Shown here piece by piece: positions 58,658-64,000 of a stretch of 64,000 nt of DNA. Origin of the DNA: Vitrella brassicaformis (Eukaryota; Sar; Vitrellaceae). Position 1 is the stretch's first letter. Every line of letters starts with the position of its first letter. Below the pieces are notes generated by a model. The model did no database searches, was not told the DNA's origin, and was given only the letters and a program-made list of their open reading frames with translations. Where the stretch lies: contig CDMY01000356.1 of NCBI GenBank assembly GCA_001179505.1, positions 406,539-470,538 on the forward strand. The letters run 5' to 3'. The position numbers and the translations under genes were made by a program.

Positions 58658-60913
58658 ATGACGTCGCTCGAGCGTCCAGTTGATGAGTCGAAAGGTACTC
58701 ACTGCCGGATCTGCGGATCTGGATGGCCCATACCGGGACAACAGCACGAAGAGCAGCAGGAGCAGCAGCCGCCTGCAACTCCTGCAAGAAGGCATCCGCT
58801 GCATCGCGAGAGCACCCTGAGCAGCACACATACTGCGATGGGTGCGCCCAGGACGCCTCCGCATCGGATGACGAGCACTGCCAGCCAGTCGTCGCATGTG
58901 CGTCTGATGGATCAGCCGACACTCAAGCCTCATGCGAAGCGCGTCGAGGCGGCCAGTGTGGAGATCTACCTCAATCCAAGGGTGCAGTCGGCCAGATACC
59001 TCCTCTACAGGTAGGTAGGTATGCCGGCAGGTGCGTGTCCATCCATATGATAAAGTGATGGATGGATGGCTCAGGCGCTTTGACCCGCCCCAGGACGTAG
59101 CGACGGTTGCGTCCCTTTGCGTATTTCACGGTGCGCAAAGCGCCTGCCAGCATGCACATGGCATCCAAACACATTCACACATACACATTGTCTTGTCGTG
59201 TGTGTCGTGTGGCTGTTGGCAGGCTTCGCTGAGCATTCGGGTCGATACGTGGACATGGCTGTGTATTTCAGCCAGCGGGGCGTGCAGGTGCACCTGGTGG
59301 ACTTCAGGGGTTGCGGCATGAGCGGCGGGGTGCGCAACCAGGGCACCATACGGGAATTTGCTAGGGACATCGAAACCTGCCTCCAACAGGTGGGTGGGTG
59401 CGTGAGCAGCGGACGGACTGACACGCTGTCATGGATGTGTGTGAGTGTCTGTGTATCTATTATGTGTGTCAGGTGGATCCGGCGCTGCCGTGTTTTATCA
59501 TGGGCCACAGTATGGGAGGCCTCACTGTCTTGCGATTCTGCATCGATGTAAGTCAGTGGACGCAGCTGCCTACATCAATCCGTCCACGTGTGTCGATGTG
59601 TGTCGATGTGTGTCGATGTGTGTCGATGTGTGTCGATGTGTGTCGATGTGTGTGTGTGTGTGTGTGTGTGCGTGTGTGGTCAGCATCCGAATCTCCATTT
59701 GGCGGGTGTGATATTCTCGTCTGCGTTGTTCCGGCTGCACCCCCACCGGCAGAAGGGATACTTCAAGAGGATGCTCGTCTGGTTTGGATCATTCGTCCCG
59801 GTATACTTACTGATACAGAAATGCAGCCCAGCCCGCTGCCGACCGATGGGGGATGGATGGGTGGATTGGATGCATACCGGTGGTGAATGTGTGTGTGAAT
59901 GGGTTTCAGGAGTTGTTTGTGATGGCTGATGTGGACCCCTTGGGGCTCACCAGGGACACAGAGGAAGGTAAACACACACACACACACACACACACACATG
60001 GAGGGAGAGAGAGAGAGAGACGAGATACTTGTTGCATTCGTGTGCGGCTGGTTGGCTGTTGGCTGTGTATGTCTGTCTACGCACCAGTCATGAAGATCTT
60101 GAACGACCGTTTCTGTCTGCCCCTCATGAGCATGAAGCTTGCATGCTCCATGGTCACCGGCCACACCACACACACACCGTGCAGCCAGTCTGTGTTGACC
60201 GTGTGTGGTGTGCTGGCTGTGTGTGCAGGTGTGGGAGCCCTACAGTGTCTACCCGAGCGGCTGCCACCGGTTCCACTACCCCTGCTTTGTCTTCCATGGC
60301 GAGGAGGACCAGCTCACTGACCCAGGGGCCTCCTGCGGCTTCTACAAGACCTGTGCCAGTGAGGACAAGACGCTGCACCTGTTCAAGGGGGCCATGCACG
60401 AGCTACACTCGGACATCAACAGGGACGGTCAGACAGACACATACACCCAAGCCAGCGAACAGCCAGCCAGAAGGGGTGCATGGGAGCGTTGTGTGTCGCG
60501 TCGCGTGTCGTGTGTGTGCAGAGATGCACGATATGGTGCTCAAGTGGATGCTGCCGAGAGCGGAGCGGGCAAAACCTCTCGGTAAGTCAGTCAGCACAGA
60601 CAGAGAGATCGACGAAGGAACCATCCCTCCCTCCCTCCCTCCCTCCCTCCACCACACCATTTGTGTGTGCTGGTGTGTGGCTGGTGGACACGACACAGGT
60701 GCGTTTGACGAGTACCTCGAGGCCTACGACAAGCGGCAGCGTCAGCGACACAGGAGGCTGCGGGACATCAGGACACGCATCTTCATGGCACTAGTCTTCG
60801 CACTCGTCGCATGGCTGGTGCTCAAGCTCTGGTCGCGGGGGTCATTCGGAAGCTTCATGAACCTCCTGTCGGTGTTCGCACTCAGCAGCGGGATTGAGAG
60901 CGAGAGGTCCTGA
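58658..60913 (+). CDS. Alpha/beta hydrolase, monoacylglycerol lipase-like, with C-terminal membrane anchor
   Basis: Ten exons join in phase to 454 residues: 58658-59010, 59075-59130, 59223-59389, 59473-59547, 59684-59800, 59910-59967, 60088-60152, 60229-60427, 60522-60581 and 60699-60913. After ~90 residues of Pro/Ser/Gln-rich leader comes the hydrolase fold: oxyanion HG (VFHGFAEHSGRY), HLVDFRGCGMSGG, nucleophile elbow IMGHSMGGLTVL (Ser), acid FHGEEDQLTDP (Asp) and His in GAMHELHSD. This triad and the HG-F-x-EH-x-GRY block are typical of monoglyceride lipases, which release glycerol and fatty acid from monoacylglycerol. A C-terminal segment (IFMALVFALVAWLVLKLW) suggests a tail anchor in ER or lipid-droplet-linked membranes. 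One donor (gtcacc at 60153) is weak but phase demands it. Substrate is inferred from family. Confidence 0.9.
59591..59650 (+). repeat. Perfect 10-nt tandem repeat (tgtcgatgtg)6 in a lipase intron
   Basis: Six uninterrupted identical copies of tgtcgatgtg, then (tg)n up to the splice acceptor before 59684. Confidence 0.95.
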
Positions 60914-61848
60914 CATGACTATATGAGGGTGCGGTGCATGAGAGAGATTGCGTCCGCCATGTTTTCGCGGCGCGGGAGGGCTGCATGCTTTTTGACACCT
61001 CACCCACCTTGTTGAGTTGAGGTCTCACGGGTCGAGTCGAGCTTGGTATTCTTTGTCGTGTTGGTTCACTGATGATGAGATGGTGGCAGACATGACATAC
61101 ACTGTCATTCATTCATTCATTCATTCATTCATTGTGTGTATCTATCTATCTATCTGTCTGTCGTTTTGTCCCGCCCCCTCCCCTGCCTGCACCCACCCAT
61201 ATTATACCCACGCACCCACCCATCGGCTCGAAAAAGTGCTCCGTATGTACAGACGATGCATCCACTGCATGCCATGCCATGCAGCCAGACAGACAGACAG
61301 ACAGCTCAGTCAGCATCTGACACCTTTCCGTCTGCTTGCTTTGGGTGTGACTTCTCTGGTCTGACAATTTGCCGTCGGTCTGTCTGAGCTGCTTGGCGAT
61401 ACTGCTGGTGTGCGTGTTGTCGGCACACCGCACACACTAGCAACACAACCAAGCAGCCATGACAGGCCGACGGCAAAAGGACATTTGTCGTCGTCTGTCT
61501 GTACATTTGTCGTCGTCTGTCTGTCTGTCTGTCTGTGAGTTGGGCGAGACACAGACCATGTGTGACGCATGTTGTGTTCGGTGTCAGCCTGTCTATCGAC
61601 CTCTCTTGCCGCATCAGTCAGCATATAGTATCTCAACCAACCCAGCAACCTGGGCCACGCACCAAAGACACACACACACGTGTGCACCCACTCACCCACC
61701 CACCCATCACACACACGGGCAACATCCCATCCGCACGAAAAACGACCCGGTCCATCCATGGCCACCTGACCCACTGACTGTGCGGGTCGGGTGTGTACAT
61801 CTGTCTGACTGAATCAATAAATGAATGTATGTAGGAATTGATTGGTCT

Positions 61849-61881
<33 letters not shown>

Positions 61882-61901
61882 ATGGGTGTGTGCATGATTC
61901 T
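60914..61901. other. Convergent intergenic region with microsatellites
   Basis: Between the lipase gene and the VWA-UBC gene. Contains (attc)n at 61107-61132, (tatc)n at 61139-61156, (gaca)n at 61287-61303, duplicated tgtcgtcgtctgtctgta near 61487-61520, and (tctg)n at 61850-61880. No gene seen. Confidence 0.6.
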
Positions 61902-64000
61902 TTATGGTCTGAGCACGGGCCTTCGGCGGCCCCCACCACGGCCCCCACCACGGCCCCCACCACGGCCCCCCGGGCCACCGGCACACCCACCACCACCTCC
62001 ACCAGCAGCCGCACCTCCGTCGGCAGCTGAGGATGACGCACCGCCACCTGTGGTCACCACGGCAGACGAGAGGAGACAGACACACTCGTGTGGGCTGGCG
62101 TGTGGCTCAGTGGCTCCCTGACTGGCTGACCTTCGTTTGTGAGTTTGTCCTTCCACTCCGCTCGTGTCGTCTGTGCGTAGCGCTGCACGTGGTCCACCAC
62201 CTTGGCCTGACCGAGTCAGCCAAGTGATTCAAACAAAGAGGCAGGTAGAAGCCGCACACACACACGTCGGTCGACTGATGAAAGGGGTCTGTCTGGTCTG
62301 TATGTCTTTGTGTGACGGCCGCACCTCATAGTCTCCTTCTCCTTGGAAGAAGGCCAGCGCCAGGGATGAGTCGACCGGGTCAACGTAGTCTGCCGGGCCA
62401 CGCACACGACACACGGCTCACAACATGATGGATGCGCCACACACCCAACCCAGAAAGAGCGTGTGTCTGGTGGCTGGTTTTGAATTCTTGCCTGGGTTGA
62501 GAAGTAGGCCATAGATGTGTTCGAGGATGCTGCGGACCGTGCTGTCGGTCGTGTCTGTATCACACAAACACACACGCGCGCCCGCGTACGATCAAATGAG
62601 CCACAGGAGGTGAGGTGCATCGTATCGTCAGTCATCTCGGCGCTGCGCATCCCTCCCTTCCTTACACGATCGGCCGAGCACTGGATGGCAAATCTTGCCG
62701 TAGCTGTTGACATTGGCGTGCTTGATGGGCGTCTCAAAACGAATCTCGGGCGGCTTGGCGGGGTATTCATCGGGAAACCTACAAGAAACACAGCACACCA
62801 CCCAGTGCAGTGCAGCCCAGCGCGTCTATGGCATCATTAATGCTGCTTACAAGATGTAGAGCAGCCAGGTGCCGCCTGAGTAGGGCGTGCTCTCGGGGCC
62901 TTCCTGCAGCCACACACACATACACACATCGACACACCGACCGATCTGCAGCTTGTTTCCTTCATCTGCAGCCAGCCTTGCTTCAGTTGCGCACCATGAC
63001 GACCCGCCAGAACCCCATGTCGTGTTGCGATGGGTACACACCGACAGCAGGGTGGGGGCTCTGCAGCAGACCCCGCATCTCACGCAGCAACCGACGCACA
63101 CGCCCCTGATTCTCGTCACGCCCTGGCCGCACCGCAGCACCGTTCCCCACACTCACACCCCTGCCCCGCCCCCCACTACCGCCGGCCCCACGGTCACCTC
63201 TCGGCGTCAGACGGGCTGCACCCGACCGGCCTTCGTTGGCCGCTGCTGCTGAATCGTCCTCGGCTCTCTTGGTGCTTGCCTCGAGTGCTTGCTCGAGAGT
63301 CTTGACGGGCTGGGCGAGCTGGGGGATGGACCGGCGAGCTGGGACGCTGTCTTCGGTGCAGAGGTCGAGAGGGAAATTCTGGTTGCTGCCAAACACCTGC
63401 TCGGCGAGACGCATGAGGGCTGAAAGGGGCGGCAGGGAGGTGGCGGGACGCTCAGAGGCTGACGGAGGGAAGGGGCGGTTGGAGACAGACAAAGTGACTG
63501 AGTGAGTGATTGGGGGCTGTGTCATGTTGTGGTGTGAGTAAGCTGTGTAAGCTATGCTATGTACCTGTGAGCATGACTTCCAGTTCGCACAGTTTGAGTG
63601 CATTCTTGATTGACTCAGGCTTGAAGCAGTAACCGCCAGTACTCTTGGCCAGACAACGCAACTGAACAAACACAACAGCAGAGCAGCATAGCATGGCACA
63701 ATCCGTGCGGTGCGTAGACTTGTGACTCTCACTCACCTTTTTATTGTCGCTTCCGCCGATGAGCACGGCGTCGAGCAGCACACTCGAGTCACGCAGCTTC
63801 TTGGCCTCAACGTGCCTACACCACACCACACCACACAGGGGGGGAAACTGTCATTAACCGTAACACTCGTCTGTGTGTCCGTGATACTCATACAAATACA
63901 GTCCCATCAGCACGCAGAGTCAAACAGGCTCAAAGGGAAGAGGGATCAATCCCCGCCCCATCAGCACACCCCAGTCCTGAAAACCCTCCCCTCCCTCCCC
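61902..64000 (-). CDS. VWA-UBC fusion protein with RGG tail (5' part beyond the window)
   Basis: Exons run right to left and the gene continues past the right edge. Exon ~63818-63739 (SSVLLDAVLIGGSDNKK) and exon ~63660-63567 (LAKSTGGYCFKPESIKNAL) are the C-terminal half of a von Willebrand A domain. A long linker exon (~63422-62998) holds VPARRSIPQLAQPVKTLEQA and Gly/Arg-rich sequence. An E2 (UBC) fold follows: VRRLLREMRGLLQSPHP, EGPESTPYSGGTWLLYILF, PDEYPAKPPEIRFETPIKHA and the active-site region NSYGKICHPVL, then STVRSILEHIYGLLLNPDY. The last exon encodes an RGG box (GRGGGRGGGRGGGRRRP) ending at TAA 61902-61904. The catalytic Cys is present; HPN is HAN. The intron after LLLNP starts gcaaga (GC-AG). 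Such VWA-E2 proteins are expected to conjugate ubiquitin or a ubiquitin-like protein; the substrate is unknown. Confidence 0.82.
61918..61972 (-). repeat. 12-nt minisatellite encoding the RGG tail
   Basis: cggcccccacca is repeated three to four times. On the minus strand it codes for repeated Gly-Arg-Gly-Gly at the C terminus of the VWA-UBC protein. Copy-number change would keep the frame. Confidence 0.9.

Noticed and set aside
59591-59650. CRISPR-like direct repeats
   Set aside because: The units are contiguous with no spacers and lie in an intron of a eukaryotic gene.

Overview
Organism. This is nuclear DNA of a GC-rich, intron-dense protist. Genes are split by many short introns (roughly 50-150 nt, mostly GT-AG) filled with tctg/tgtg/cacaca tracts, and genes alternate between strands. 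A plastid terminal oxidase with an N-terminal hydrophobic leader points to a complex plastid. A GT5 starch synthase without any leader points to cytosolic starch. This combination fits a chromerid or related photosynthetic alveolate, with Vitrella brassicaformis as my best guess. That is inference from gene content and style, not a database match. The mixed gene orientation and mostly GT donors argue against a typical dinoflagellate.

Layout. (1) 1-384: 3' end of an unknown gene. (2) 2.2-7.05 kb (+): ankyrin/UIM/coiled-coil/RING protein. (3) 7.57-15.5 kb (+): very long FANCI-like DNA-repair protein. (4) 16.5-16.9 kb (-): tiny coiled-coil protein, head-to-head with an ammonium transporter at 17.1-19.2 kb (+). 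(5) 20.65-25.1 kb (-): ribophorin II. (6) 25.7-29.1 kb (-): RING-H2 protein. (7) 29.7-32.55 kb (-): plastid terminal oxidase fused to a cyclic-nucleotide-binding/Popeye-like domain. (8) 32.85-34.5 kb (-): Cys-rich type I membrane protein, head-to-head with a secreted ricin-fold lectin at 34.8-35.6 kb (+). (9) 35.9-38.0 kb (+): IQ-motif protein. (10) 39.0-41.9 kb (-): DHHC palmitoyltransferase, head-to-head with a MORN-repeat protein at 42.2-44.9 kb (+). (11) 45.3-46.5 kb (-): GNAT-like protein, head-to-head with starch synthase at 46.9-49.55 kb (+). (12) 49.6-52.4 kb: gene-free, simple-repeat rich. (13) 52.6-53.7 kb (+): SAM-binding-like protein. (14) 54.1-54.8 kb (-): TAF11, head-to-head with a signal-peptide P-loop NTPase/SAP gene at 54.96-57.3 kb (+) whose frame is broken. 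(15) ~58.45 kb: a decayed copy of the TAF11 5' end and its promoter, now upstream of a monoacylglycerol-lipase-like gene at 58.7-60.9 kb (+). (16) 61.9 kb to the window end (-): VWA-UBC(E2)-RGG fusion.

How it hangs together. This is ordinary housekeeping sequence with no operon or mobile island. Themes that recur are ubiquitin signalling (two RING proteins, a UIM, a VWA-E2 fusion, and FANCI, which is an E3 substrate in other organisms) and carbon/plastid metabolism (PTOX, GNAT-like protein, starch synthase). Many genes start back to back across 160-410 nt. The most unusual item is the CNB-PTOX fusion: all nine exons join in phase into one 668-residue frame. Splice sites were called by eye from GT/GC...AG, reading phase and protein similarity, so most exon edges should be right to within a few bases.
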